Of a DNA stretch of 35,593 nucleotides, positions 16,344-24,144 are shown one piece after another; positions within the stretch are counted from its first letter, which is position 1; every line of letters begins with the position of its first letter. The stretch lies in the NCBI GenBank assembly GCA_937871715.1, contig CALMOE010000012.1, forward strand, positions 1 to 35,593, in the 5' to 3' direction. The stretch is from an uncultured Geobacter sp. (GTDB taxonomy: Bacteria > Desulfobacterota > Desulfuromonadia > Geobacterales > DSM-12255). A program made the position numbers and the translations under genes. The notes below the pieces were generated by a model, which was not told the origin of the DNA, searched no databases, and saw only the letters and a program-made list of their open reading frames with translations.

Positions 16344-18203
16344 TCAGGCCGCGGTGGCGGTATCCACCCGCAGGATCTCCTCCCGCAGCTGTTCGAGGAA
16401 CACCTCCCTGGAGAGGCCGCCCGAGTAGGGGATGATCGACTCCCGCGCGCTCTTCTCCAGGAGTTTCATGCTGTTCTTCAGCTCCCGCAGGCCGTCCTTC
16501 TCCTGTCCGGTGCGGAAGTAGAGTCTCCCCAGATGGTAGTGGGGCATGACGAAGTCCATCTTCAGGAGGATCGCCTTTCTGTACTCCTGGCAAGCCTCCC
16601 TCTCACGGTCCAGCATCTCATGGACCAGGCCCCGGAGTAAGTAGGCCTCGGGGAGGAGGTCGTCCAACTGCAGCGCACGGCCGCACTGCTCCAGGGCTGC
16701 GTCGAAGCTGCCGTTGTTGGCAAGGATCAGGGCGATGCCGAGCATCGCCCCGGTATGTTCATGCTCTTTCTCCAGTATCCGGCGGAAAACGGTTTCAGCC
16801 TGTTCGAACCTCTCCTCCTCCACCAGGGTGAGGGCCTCGGCGTGGAGCTCCTCGATACTCTTCTCCCGGGCCGCCGTGGCAGTGGGCGTCGCCCTGTCCG
16901 GCCGGGGAGGGGGAGGTGCTGGCCTGGACTGGGGCAGGCTTTTTTGGGGGGGAGCCGCCACTGTCCCGCTCCCAGCTTCGGGGTACTGCTCCCTCTTGCG
17001 GTAGTAGAAGCCGCCGTCGTGCAGCTGACGCTCGAACCTGGTGGAGATGTGGGAGAGGGTCTCCGAGTGGCCGAGGAATAGGTACCCCCCCTCCCTGAGG
17101 GAGGAGGCGAACCCCTCCACCACCCGCTTGGTGGTGGGGGTGGTGAAGTAGATCATCACGTTGCGGCAGAAGATGGCATCGAACCCCTCCCCCTGCATGG
17201 GGTGCGGTGAGTTATGGGCCGTCTGCAGGTTGAGGTGGGCGAACTCCACCAGGCTCTTCACCTCGTCCCTGACCACGAAACTGGCGCCGATCCTGCGGAA
17301 GTACCTCTCCAGGTAATGCTTCTCCGTGACTCTGAGCTTCCACTCGCTGTAGACCCCCTCCCTGGCCCGCATCAGGGAGCGGTTGTTGATATCCGTCGCC
17401 AGGATCCTGATGTCCCGCTTGTCCCAGTCGGGAAGCGCTTCCATGACCGCCATGGCCATGGTGTAGGGCTCCTCACCGGTGGAGCAGCCGGCGGACCAGA
17501 GGCGGATTCTGCCGTCGGCCCCTCTACCGGCGATCTCCGGCAGGACCTGCTGCATCAGGGCGGAGAAATGGGCATGGTAGCGGAAGAAGAAGGTCTCGCC
17601 AACGGTGAGGAACTGGAGGAGTTTCTGCAGCTCCTGGCGGCGATCCATGTTGGCGGTGAGGTAGTCGTAATAGTCGCCATAGGAGCCTATTCTCAGGGCC
17701 GCCATGCGGCTCTCCAGCCCCCGCTCCAGCATCTTGATGTTGCGCCTCTCGAAGTGCAGGCCACTGTGGGCGATGAGGTAGTCGTGGAACTTCTGGTGCT
17801 CCTCCTGGGTGAGATGGATGGGGGGGTGCAACGCCCCCCGTCGCTTCCTGCCGCTGGCGATGGTCTCCACATCCTCCCGCAGCCTGGCCAGGTCCACCGG
17901 CCTGCAGATGAAGTCGAAGAGGTGGAGCAGTTCGAACTCCAGGTCAGGGAAGTCGGAGATGACGATTACCGGCAGCTGCTTCAGGGATGCGGAGCGCTGC
18001 AGGCGGTTGACGATCTCGATGGCCGACAACTCCGGCATGGCCACTTCGATGATGATTAGATCCGGCCTTAGCTCCATCGCCACCTGCACCGCATCGATGC
18101 CGACCGGTACGCAGGTGGGGTTGTGCCCCTCGGAAATTAAAAAGCTGCTCAGTATGCCGCAGATATCCTCGTTCTGGTTTATGATCAGGATGTTCAGTTT
18201 CAT
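16344..18203 (-). CDS. cheR: Receiver-CheR-TPR fusion: chemoreceptor methyltransferase with degenerate receiver
   Basis: This protein has about 619 residues and three parts. Residues of about 1-115 form a receiver-like domain lacking the phosphorylation chemistry: the acidic pair is Asn9-Gln10, the phosphoacceptor position is Glu53 (LIIIEVAMPE) and the usual Lys is Arg101 (FICRPV). Residues of about 130-400 are CheR, an S-adenosylmethionine-dependent methyltransferase for receptor glutamates, with LTVGETFFFRY, LWSAGCSTGEEPYTMAM, ILATDINNRSL, FDAIFCRNVMIYF and GGYLFLGHSET. A Pro-rich linker is followed by about four TPR-like repeats (SIEELHAEALTLVEEERFEQAE onward). TPR-bearing CheR occurs in Wsp- and Frz-like systems. 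The ATG at 18203 is preferred; a TTG three codons upstream is possible. The gene starts 46 bp after ispF with no promoter visible. Confidence 0.93.
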   Translation of the reverse strand: MKLNILIINQNEDICGILSSFLISEGHNPTCVPVGIDAVQVAMELRPDLIIIEVAMPELSAIEIVNRLQRSASLKQLPVIVISDFPDLEFELLHLFDFICRPVDLARLREDVETIASGRKRRGALHPPIHLTQEEHQKFHDYLIAHSGLHFERRNIKMLERGLESRMAALRIGSYGDYYDYLTANMDRRQELQKLLQFLTVGETFFFRYHAHFSALMQQVLPEIAGRGADGRIRLWSAGCSTGEEPYTMAMAVMEALPDWDKRDIRILATDINNRSLMRAREGVYSEWKLRVTEKHYLERYFRRIGASFVVRDEVKSLVEFAHLNLQTAHNSPHPMQGEGFDAIFCRNVMIYFTTPTTKRVVEGFASSLREGGYLFLGHSETLSHISTRFERQLHDGGFYYRKREQYPEAGSGTVAAPPQKSLPQSRPAPPPPRPDRATPTATAAREKSIEELHAEALTLVEEERFEQAETVFRRILEKEHEHTGAMLGIALILANNGSFDAALEQCGRALQLDDLLPEAYLLRGLVHEMLDREREACQEYRKAILLKMDFVMPHYHLGRLYFRTGQEKDGLRELKNSMKLLEKSARESIIPYSGGLSREVFLEQLREEILRVDTATAA

Positions 18204-18249
18204 TCCGGTCAAGGGCTCCTTGGTGCGGTTTTACTCTGGCGTTGCTCGA

Positions 18250-18723
18250 TCAGCCGCGCTCCAGAAGGGTCACTGCGTAGGCGGCTATACCCTCTTTTCT
18301 GCCGGCAAAACCCAGCTCCTCGGTGGTCGTCGCCTTGACGTTGATCCTGTCGACTTCGGCTCCCACCGCTGAGGCGATGTTCAGCCTCATACCCTCGATG
18401 TGGGGGGCCAGCTTCGGCCGCTGGGCGACTATGGTGGCGTCAATGTTGGCTACGCGGTAGCCGCGCCCTTCCGCCAGCCCCATTACACGGCGCAAGAGCT
18501 CCATGCTGTCCGCCCCCTTGTATGCCGGGTCGCTGTCCGGGAAGTGCTTGCCGATGTCCCCGGCGGCGATTGCCCCTAGGATGGCGTCGCAGATGGCGTG
18601 CAGCAGCACGTCGGCGTCGGAGTGGCCGAGGAGGCCGGTCTCGTGGGGTATCTCCACCCCGCCGAGGATCAGTTTTCTGCCGGGCACCAGCCGGTGCACG
18701 TCGTAGCCGTGTCCTATGCGCAT
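18250..18723 (-). CDS. ispF: 2-C-methyl-D-erythritol 2,4-cyclodiphosphate synthase IspF
   Basis: This 157-residue enzyme forms the cyclic diphosphate from CDP-methylerythritol phosphate in the non-mevalonate isoprenoid pathway. It begins [12 protein letters not shown] with the first metal-binding Asp/His pair. It continues with [20 protein letters not shown], the second metal-site block, and later [25 protein letters not shown], the CDP-binding end. Length is normal. The ATG at 18723 overlaps the ispD stop (TGATG), so the two consecutive enzymes are translationally coupled. A TTG one codon upstream is less likely. Confidence 0.97.
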   Translation of the reverse strand: MRIGHGYDVHRLVPGRKLILGGVEIPHETGLLGHSDADVLLHAICDAILGAIAAGDIGKHFPDSDPAYKGADSMELLRRVMGLAEGRGYRVANIDATIVAQRPKLAPHIEGMRLNIASAVGAEVDRINVKATTTEELGFAGRKEGIAAYAVTLLERG

Positions 18724-19442
18724 CAAGGTCTCTTCTCCTCTTTCAATTGCTCGATAGCTTCCCGGAGGAAGAGCTCCCCCAGGAGCATGTCCTCCGGTGT
18801 GGTGATCTTGATGTTGCGGTAGTCGCCGATCACCACGTGCACCGGATCCCCGAGCCTCTCCAGGAGGGAGGCGTCGTCAGTGCCGACAAACCCTTCCGCC
18901 TCGGCCAGCTCATGGGCCGAGCGGATCACCCCGTAGCGGAAGGTCTGGGGGGTCTGGGCCAGCCAGATGGTCTCCCTCGGGGGGGTCTGCACGGCGCACC
19001 CCTCGGCCACGATCTTCACCGTGTCCTTAGCCGGCACGGCCACCACGGCGCTGTCGTGCTCCATGGCCGCCTCCACCGAGCGGCGGATGATAGGGGTGGT
19101 GACAAAGGGGCGAACACCGTCGTGGATGATGACGATGTCCCCCTCGCCGCAGCCGTCCAGGGCGCGCAGGCCGTTCAGTACCGACTCCTGCCGCTCTGCG
19201 CCTCCGGCAATGATCCCCTTTACCTTGTCCAGTCCGTAGGGCTCCACCACCCTGCTGCGGCAGAAGTCGAGCTCATCCTCCGGCAGGATGGGGTAGATTT
19301 CGTCGATGAAATCCGCCTCCTGGAAGAGCCGCAGGGTATGGGCCAGGATTGGCCTGTCCCCCAGGAGGAGGTACTGCTTGTTGATCTCCCCCCCCATCCT
19401 CTTCCCCATGCCGGCAGCCGGTATCAGCGCGACTGTTTTCAC
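18723..19442 (-). CDS. ispD: 2-C-methyl-D-erythritol 4-phosphate cytidylyltransferase IspD
   Basis: This 239-residue enzyme couples methylerythritol phosphate to CTP, the step two before IspF. The GTG at 19442 is chosen because it follows a GGGAGAG ribosome site and gives the family start [17 protein letters not shown], the CTP-binding loop. The open frame extends 15 codons upstream without family resemblance. Other conserved blocks are [44 protein letters not shown] and [11 protein letters not shown]. It lies 10 bp behind the glycosyltransferase gene. Confidence 0.97.
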   Translation of the reverse strand: MKTVALIPAAGMGKRMGGEINKQYLLLGDRPILAHTLRLFQEADFIDEIYPILPEDELDFCRSRVVEPYGLDKVKGIIAGGAERQESVLNGLRALDGCGEGDIVIIHDGVRPFVTTPIIRRSVEAAMEHDSAVVAVPAKDTVKIVAEGCAVQTPPRETIWLAQTPQTFRYGVIRSAHELAEAEGFVGTDDASLLERLGDPVHVVIGDYRNIKITTPEDMLLGELFLREAIEQLKEEKRP

Positions 19443-19452
19443 TCTCTCCCCC

Positions 19453-20460
19453 TCATGTGACGCAGATGAAGTCCTTCCCCTCGACAAAGCCGGCGCCGAT
19501 GGCCCAGCTGCGGATGCCCCGGCGCGCCCCCCGTGTGCCGACGGTGATGAGCATCATCCCCTGGCTTGGTGAAATCTCCCCCGGTGGGTGAATGGTGGCG
19601 CCGTGGAGGGTGCGACCCTGCTTGCGCGGGTCCACGTCCACCCAGCGGGAGACGGAGACGCCGGCCTTATCCAGGGCCCGCTGCCAGGCCCTCCCCTCCT
19701 TGCCAGCCCCGGCAAGGATCACCTCTCTCCTCCCCGCAAGGGGGCCGCTTTGCAGGTGGTGGAGCTTGCAGGCGCGGAATGCCTCCTGGGAGTACTCATC
19801 CATGGTTCTGGTGGCCCGTTCCGGGCGGTCCCGCCAGAAGAAGAGGGGCTCGGGAAGCCTGGCGAAGCGTACCCCGGCGGCGGCAAGGCGAAGCCAGAGG
19901 TCGTAATCCTCGGCCCACCCCATATCCCGGTACCCCCCGAGGAGGGTGACGGTTTCCCGGCGGAACATCACCGCCGGATGGACGAAGGGGGACTCGACGA
20001 ACAGGTCTGCCATCACCATGTCGTGGGAGACGAGGGAGTTCTGCCACTCCTCGTAGGCCAGCATGCCGAGCCGCAGCTCGTGGCGGGGGAAGTGGCGAAA
20101 GGAGCAGGCGACCAGGCCGCACTCCGGGTGGCTCTGCATCAGGCGCAGCTGCCTTTCCAGTCTCTTCGGGTGGGAGATGTCGTCGCCGTCCATGCGCGCC
20201 ACCAGGGGGGCTCTGCAGGAGGCGAGGCCGTGGTTGAGAGCCTGCACCAGCCCCTTCCCCGGGTTGGGAAGGAGCTTGATCCTCCCGTCTGCCGCGGCAG
20301 CGGTTGCCAGGATCCGGGGGGTGGCGTCGACCGAGCCGTCGTCCACCGCCACCAGCTCCCAATCACGCATGGTCTGGCGCCTGATGGATTCGAGGGCCAT
20401 GGGGAGGTGGCGCTCCTCGTTGCGCAGCGGCATGAGTATGGAGACTGCCGGCCCACCCAC
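19453..20460 (-). CDS. GT2 glycosyltransferase with C-terminal nucleotide-binding-like domain
   Basis: This protein has about 335 residues. The GTG at 20460 overlaps the upstream thioesterase stop (TAGTG) behind a strong GAGGAGGT site; the open frame upstream of it is Pro/Gly-rich and not credible. Residues 1-240 are a GT-A fold family 2 transferase: [28 protein letters not shown] at 38-43, the metal-binding DGDD at 91-94 and [10 protein letters not shown], the likely catalytic base region. Residues of about 245-335 form a second unit beginning [19 protein letters not shown], a GxGxxG Rossmann-like turn followed by [10 protein letters not shown] and MLITVGTRG. The acceptor and donor sugars are unknown. 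Its place before ispD-ispF hints at a lipid-linked substrate, but that is inference. Confidence 0.87.
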   Translation of the reverse strand: MGGPAVSILMPLRNEERHLPMALESIRRQTMRDWELVAVDDGSVDATPRILATAAAADGRIKLLPNPGKGLVQALNHGLASCRAPLVARMDGDDISHPKRLERQLRLMQSHPECGLVACSFRHFPRHELRLGMLAYEEWQNSLVSHDMVMADLFVESPFVHPAVMFRRETVTLLGGYRDMGWAEDYDLWLRLAAAGVRFARLPEPLFFWRDRPERATRTMDEYSQEAFRACKLHHLQSGPLAGRREVILAGAGKEGRAWQRALDKAGVSVSRWVDVDPRKQGRTLHGATIHPPGEISPSQGMMLITVGTRGARRGIRSWAIGAGFVEGKDFICVT

Positions 20461-20855
20461 TAGGGTGCCACCTCCTCGGCGGCCAGCTCCAGGAGCCGGG
20501 GTGGGAGGCGCCTTGCCTTCATTTCGCTGCCGACGCACACCAGGGTGACCTTCCCCTCAGCCAGGAGCCTGCTGTCCTCGGAGCGGATCAGTCGCTGCTG
20601 CATGACGAATGAGGTTCTCCCTAGGGAGAGGAGCTCCGTCTCCACCTTCACCAGGTCGTCCAGTCTCGCCGGGGAGCGGAAATCAATCTCCATTTTCACC
20701 ACCGGGAAGATGCACCCATCATCGTGTAGCTGCTGCACGGAGAGGCCTCGCTCGCGGAAGAACTCGGTCCTCCCCCGCTCGAAAAAACCCAGGTATCTAG
20801 CGTGGTAGACGACCCCGCCGGCATCGGTGTCCTCGTAATATATCCTGAATTCCAT
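20460..20855 (-). CDS. ybgC: YbgC-type acyl-CoA thioesterase (hotdog fold)
   Basis: This 131-residue hotdog-fold enzyme starts at the ATG at 20855 (a TTG one codon before is possible; AGGA lies upstream). The signature EFRIYYEDTDAGGVVYHARYLGFFERGRTEFF holds the catalytic Asp and the Tyr-His pair of the YbgC/4-hydroxybenzoyl-CoA thioesterase group. The middle strands (FPVVKMEIDFRSPARLDDLVKVET) and length also match. In Proteobacteria ybgC is usually next to tol-pal genes; here it is the first gene of the minus-strand run leading to the glycosyltransferase and ispD. It should hydrolyse short- or medium-chain acyl-CoA in the cytoplasm. Confidence 0.9.
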   Translation of the reverse strand: MEFRIYYEDTDAGGVVYHARYLGFFERGRTEFFRERGLSVQQLHDDGCIFPVVKMEIDFRSPARLDDLVKVETELLSLGRTSFVMQQRLIRSEDSRLLAEGKVTLVCVGSEMKARRLPPRLLELAAEEVAP

Positions 20856-21105
20856 CAATGTCCTGATTCGTGTTCCTTCAGTGGGGATTTAAGAAGATTA
20901 ATTTGGTATTCTTGCAAATAGTCGAAATTATATAAAAGTGTTACATATAACCGGGATTATGTCCATTTTTAAAATGAAAAATATTTGCCAGGGCCGATTC
21001 GGAGGAGCCCCAATCCCCACCAGCAAAAGCTGGTTGACGTGGCAGGCTTATTTTTAATAACGTGGAGGAGTTGTCAGCGAAGCGGATGTTGAAGGAAGCC
21101 GGGCC
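20856..21105. promoter_or_regulatory. Divergent AT-rich intergenic region between ybgC and the MoxR gene
   Basis: A perfect -10 for the minus strand (TATAAT, 20932-20927) faces ybgC, without a clear -35. Toward the MoxR gene there is TTGACG at 21034-21039, touching a small hairpin (ACCAGC-AAAA-GCTGGT, 21019-21034), with only a weak -10. The stretch is markedly AT-richer than its surroundings. No gene is visible in it. Confidence 0.45.
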
Positions 21106-22173
21106 ATGAACATAGAACAGATGAAGAGCGTGCTGCGGGAGATCGTGACGAAGACCGACCTCACCCCCTGCGTGGTAGGCCATCGCGGCGTGGGGAAGAG
21201 CGCAGCCATCTCCCAGCTCTGCAGGGAGATCGGCTATGGCTACGTACCCTTGCGCCTGGGGCAGATGGAGGTGGGGGACCTGGTGGGGATACCCTACCGG
21301 GAGGGGGGGGTGATGCACTGGTCCAGGCCCTCCTGGTGGCCGATGCCCGAAGCCCCCCCCACGGTGGTCCACTGCGACGAGCTGAACCGCGCCCAGCAGG
21401 AGGACACCCTGCAGGCGATCTTCCAGTTCGTCGAGCCCCCAATGACGGGTATGGAGAGGGCGCTGCACACCCACAAGCTTCACCCCAGTCACAGGGTGAT
21501 CATCACCATCAACCCGCCGGACGGCACCTATCAGGTGGCCCCCCTGGACAGGGCACTGGTGGATCGGATGATAATGCTCTACGTGGAGAGCGATTACGCC
21601 TGCTGGTCCAGGTATGCCAGGCAGCAGGGGTTTGACGCCGGGGTGCGGGAGTTCCTGGCCGCCAACCAGAACCTCCTGGCCGTCGCCAACCTCCCCCTGG
21701 AGATGGAGGCTGAGCCGAGCGAGCGGGGGTGGGAGATGGTGAGCATCCTGCGCCAGCGCTGCTCTTTCCCCAGGGAGCTGGAGATGGAGGTGTACGCCGG
21801 CATCATCGGCCGGGAGGCGGCCATCGCCTTCTTGCGCTGGCAGAACGAGCAGCACTCACGACCCCTGACGGCCATGGAGATTCTCCACGACTGGGAGAAG
21901 GTCTCTGCCAGGGCCGAGTCCCAGCGGGAGGAGCGCCACTCCGCAACAATCGCCTCCCTCCTGGACCATTTCCGCGGCGGCGGGGAGCTCTCCGACCCCC
22001 AGGAGGAGAACCTGGTGAGCTACCTGGACATCCTCCCCCGGGACCTGCGCTTCGCCGCGGTGAAGAGCCTGATCACCATCCCGACGGTGGCGCTGCGCCT
22101 GGCCAGCGACCGCCACGACCGGGTGGTCTTGGAGGCGATCCGGGCCATCGGCGGAGAGGCGGCAGGTTGTTGA
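21106..22173 (+). CDS. MoxR-family AAA+ ATPase
   Basis: This 355-residue ATPase is probably a chaperone acting with the VWA-domain protein encoded next. Walker A is GHRGVGKS (residues 25-32), Walker B is VVHCDE (87-92), sensor 1 is TINP (134-137), and the LDRALVDR block carries the arginine-finger region. The segment LGQMEVGDLVGIPYREGGVMHW matches the substrate loop of MoxR proteins that open complexes by ATP hydrolysis. The C-terminal 130 residues are helical and charged, ending in a HEAT-like stretch. The GAAGGA ribosome site supports the ATG. The last two sense codons and the stop lie inside the left end of a palindromic repeat, so the natural C-terminus may have been altered by its arrival. 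Confidence 0.88.
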   Translation: MNIEQMKSVLREIVTKTDLTPCVVGHRGVGKSAAISQLCREIGYGYVPLRLGQMEVGDLVGIPYREGGVMHWSRPSWWPMPEAPPTVVHCDELNRAQQEDTLQAIFQFVEPPMTGMERALHTHKLHPSHRVIITINPPDGTYQVAPLDRALVDRMIMLYVESDYACWSRYARQQGFDAGVREFLAANQNLLAVANLPLEMEAEPSERGWEMVSILRQRCSFPRELEMEVYAGIIGREAAIAFLRWQNEQHSRPLTAMEILHDWEKVSARAESQREERHSATIASLLDHFRGGGELSDPQEENLVSYLDILPRDLRFAAVKSLITIPTVALRLASDRHDRVVLEAIRAIGGEAAGC

Positions 22174-22303
22174 AAACGAAGTTTCAGCGCAGCTAAAAAC
22201 GGCCATCTCGCCGCCGTCCTCGAAAGCCGCCGTGTGCGGCGTAGCGCTGCTACGCCTCCGTGGGGCTTTCTGGGGTGCGACGATCTGACGGTTTTTGAAC
22301 AAC
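22166..22303. repeat. Interspersed imperfect palindrome, copy A
   Basis: The element has outer ends GTTGTT / AACAAC, A5/T5 inner ends, and an apical hairpin GCGTAGC-GCT-GCTACGC (22239-22255). It is about 90% identical over about 100 bp to a second copy at 30994-31114. Paired differences between the copies preserve the stem. It begins at the MoxR stop codon and ends inside the apparent start of the VWA gene. Confidence 0.85.
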
Positions 22304-23623
22304 CTTGATTATTATAAAGAACTGGCGCCGTGGCAGATGGCTGCTGCCGTAATGAGCCAGGAAGTGCAGAAATGGCCCGGCAGCACGAATGCAGGCGGTA
22401 GCCAGCTGCCGCCCCTCGACGGATACACCATGTCCCGAACCCTTGAAAACACCATCGTCCGCCTCCTTCGGGAGCGCCCCTTCTACGGCCACCTGCTGGT
22501 GGGGCTGCGCAAGGGGGTCGGGGGAGACGCCCCCCTGGGGATCACCCTGCGCCAGGGGATCCCCACCCTGACCGTCAACGACGGTCTCCTTGCCTCCTAC
22601 CCCCCCGGGGAGCGGGGAGCACTGCTGGAGCACTGTGTCCTCCACCTTCTCCACCTCCACCCCTCCAGGCGCAAGGAGCGCAGTCGCCACGACTGGGACC
22701 TGGCCTGCGACCTGGCCGTCAACGACCTGGTGGAGGGGATGCCCGCCGCGGCACCCCGGGCAGTTTACCTTTCCCTGCCGGAGGGGCTGGCGGCTGAGGA
22801 GTACTACCGCCTCCTGGTAGACCCCTTCGATACCGGCTCCATTGCCGGCAGCGGCAGCGGCAGCGCCAGCCGGGAAGAGCGGGGCAAGTCAGGCAAAGGT
22901 CACGGTGATGCCGCTGCCGAGGAGAGTGCCGCGCCACTCTGCGATGCCATGCCCCTGGATGACCACACCGTCTGGGAGGAGTCGGACAGCACCCCACTTC
23001 GCCTTGCGGAGGAGATGGTGCGCGGCATGGTGCGCCATGCCTGGCAGAGGTGCGACGGGGTGGTCCCCGGCGAGGTCCGCCCCCTGGTGGAGGGGCTGCT
23101 GGCCCCATCCCCCACCCCCTGGCGGATGGTGCTGCGCCAGTTCGTGGCCACCGCCGGCAGGATCGGCCGCCGCTCAACCTGGATGCGGGAGAGCCGCCGC
23201 TTCGGCCATGCCACCCCGGGGAGCAGGAAGCGGCGGCGCCTCTGTCTCCTCGTCGGCGTCGATGTGAGCGACTCCACCGATGCCTCGGAGCTGCGCGAGG
23301 CCTTTGCAGCCGAGCTGCTGCGCATAGCCCGGGGTAGGGACGCATCCCTGACAATCCTCTACGCCAACAGCCGCATACAGAAGATCGAGACCATGAAGGG
23401 TCATGCCGCCACTGTGGAGAGCTACCACGGCGGAGGCTTCACCGACCTGCGCCCTGTATTCGACCATGCCCGCACCATGCACCCCCGACCTGCGGCGGTG
23501 ATCTACCTCACCGACGGCATCGGACCGGCGCCGGAGAGGATGGAGTTCCCAACCCTCTGGGTGCTGACCCGCGAGGGGGAGAGGCCGGCCCCCTGGGGTG
23601 TGGAGCTCCGCCTGGAAGTCTGA
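22295..23623 (+). CDS. VWA-like/metallopeptidase-like protein (DUF2201 type), HExxH lost
   Basis: This protein has up to 442 residues. The TTG at 22295 lies in the palindromic repeat, so the true start is uncertain; ATGs at 22337, 22352 and 22430 are alternatives, none with a good ribosome site. The N-terminal part resembles the DUF2201 metallopeptidase domain, with RERPFYGHLLVGL, LEHCVLHLLHLHPSRR and HDWDLACDLAVNDLV. At the HExxH position it reads HCVLH (113-117), so the catalytic Glu is replaced by Cys. A Gly/Ser/charged linker (about 180-215) follows. The C-terminal VWA-like domain keeps a metal-ion site: DVSDS (323-327), Thr383 in GGGFTDL and Asp407 in YLTDG. Such proteins pair with MoxR ATPases, as here. 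Confidence 0.85.
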   Translation: MNNLDYYKELAPWQMAAAVMSQEVQKWPGSTNAGGSQLPPLDGYTMSRTLENTIVRLLRERPFYGHLLVGLRKGVGGDAPLGITLRQGIPTLTVNDGLLASYPPGERGALLEHCVLHLLHLHPSRRKERSRHDWDLACDLAVNDLVEGMPAAAPRAVYLSLPEGLAAEEYYRLLVDPFDTGSIAGSGSGSASREERGKSGKGHGDAAAEESAAPLCDAMPLDDHTVWEESDSTPLRLAEEMVRGMVRHAWQRCDGVVPGEVRPLVEGLLAPSPTPWRMVLRQFVATAGRIGRRSTWMRESRRFGHATPGSRKRRRLCLLVGVDVSDSTDASELREAFAAELLRIARGRDASLTILYANSRIQKIETMKGHAATVESYHGGGFTDLRPVFDHARTMHPRPAAVIYLTDGIGPAPERMEFPTLWVLTREGERPAPWGVELRLEV

Positions 23624-23644
23624 TTTATTGCGAGGTAATCAAAC

Positions 23645-24055
23645 ATGAACGAACGAACAGCAATGACCGTCGATTCGGTGCGGCAGCTGCTGGAGGGGGC
23701 AGGCGCCCAAGTCATGGCCCGCTCGGGGAGGAGTGAGCACTACAGTGCTCCCAGGGAGTTCTCCTTCGAGGTGCGCGGCGTCTTCCCCAACGGACTGGAG
23801 CTGCACGTGGTGGCCCGCCAGTTCACCTACCGCGATCCCTGGGAGGCGAGCGGCCGGGTGAACGACCTGGTGGACGCCTCGCTGCTGCGGGATGGCTCCT
23901 TCTCCCCCCTCCCCAAGGGGTACCCCTTCTTCCAGGGGGGTGACGAGGAGGTCGGCCTGGACGAAGCCCGACTGAGCGCAATGGTGGAGTGCGTCAGGGG
24001 GGTGAACCCCAGGCTCTACGAGCTGCAGAGGCTGACCGGCGATCTCCCCGCATAA
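23645..24055 (+). CDS. Small protein of unknown function downstream of the MoxR-VWA pair
   Basis: This 136-residue soluble protein has a GCGAGG ribosome site about 9 bp before the ATG at 23645 and lies 21 bp after the VWA gene, so it is likely co-transcribed. It is acidic, with no signal peptide or membrane segment. The centre has a beta-rich stretch (FSFEVRGVFPNGLELHVVARQFTY) and the end is helical (EARLSAMVECVRGVNPRLYELQRL). I do not recognise a family. Context suggests it could be a partner or substrate of the MoxR-VWA pair. Confidence 0.65.
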   Translation: MNERTAMTVDSVRQLLEGAGAQVMARSGRSEHYSAPREFSFEVRGVFPNGLELHVVARQFTYRDPWEASGRVNDLVDASLLRDGSFSPLPKGYPFFQGGDEEVGLDEARLSAMVECVRGVNPRLYELQRLTGDLPA

Positions 24056-24144
24056 TCTTCTTGCCGTTTGCGCCCATTTCGGGTATCTCTTCCCCTGCTT
24101 GAAGCAGTACGGCGCAACATTCTGTTTTGAAAGGTGAACTAAGA

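Noticed and set aside
21856-22302. Minus-strand open frame through palindrome copy A, similar to one at 30889-31101
   Set aside because: The shared peptide comes only from the two copies of the palindromic repeat; the remainder is antisense to other genes.
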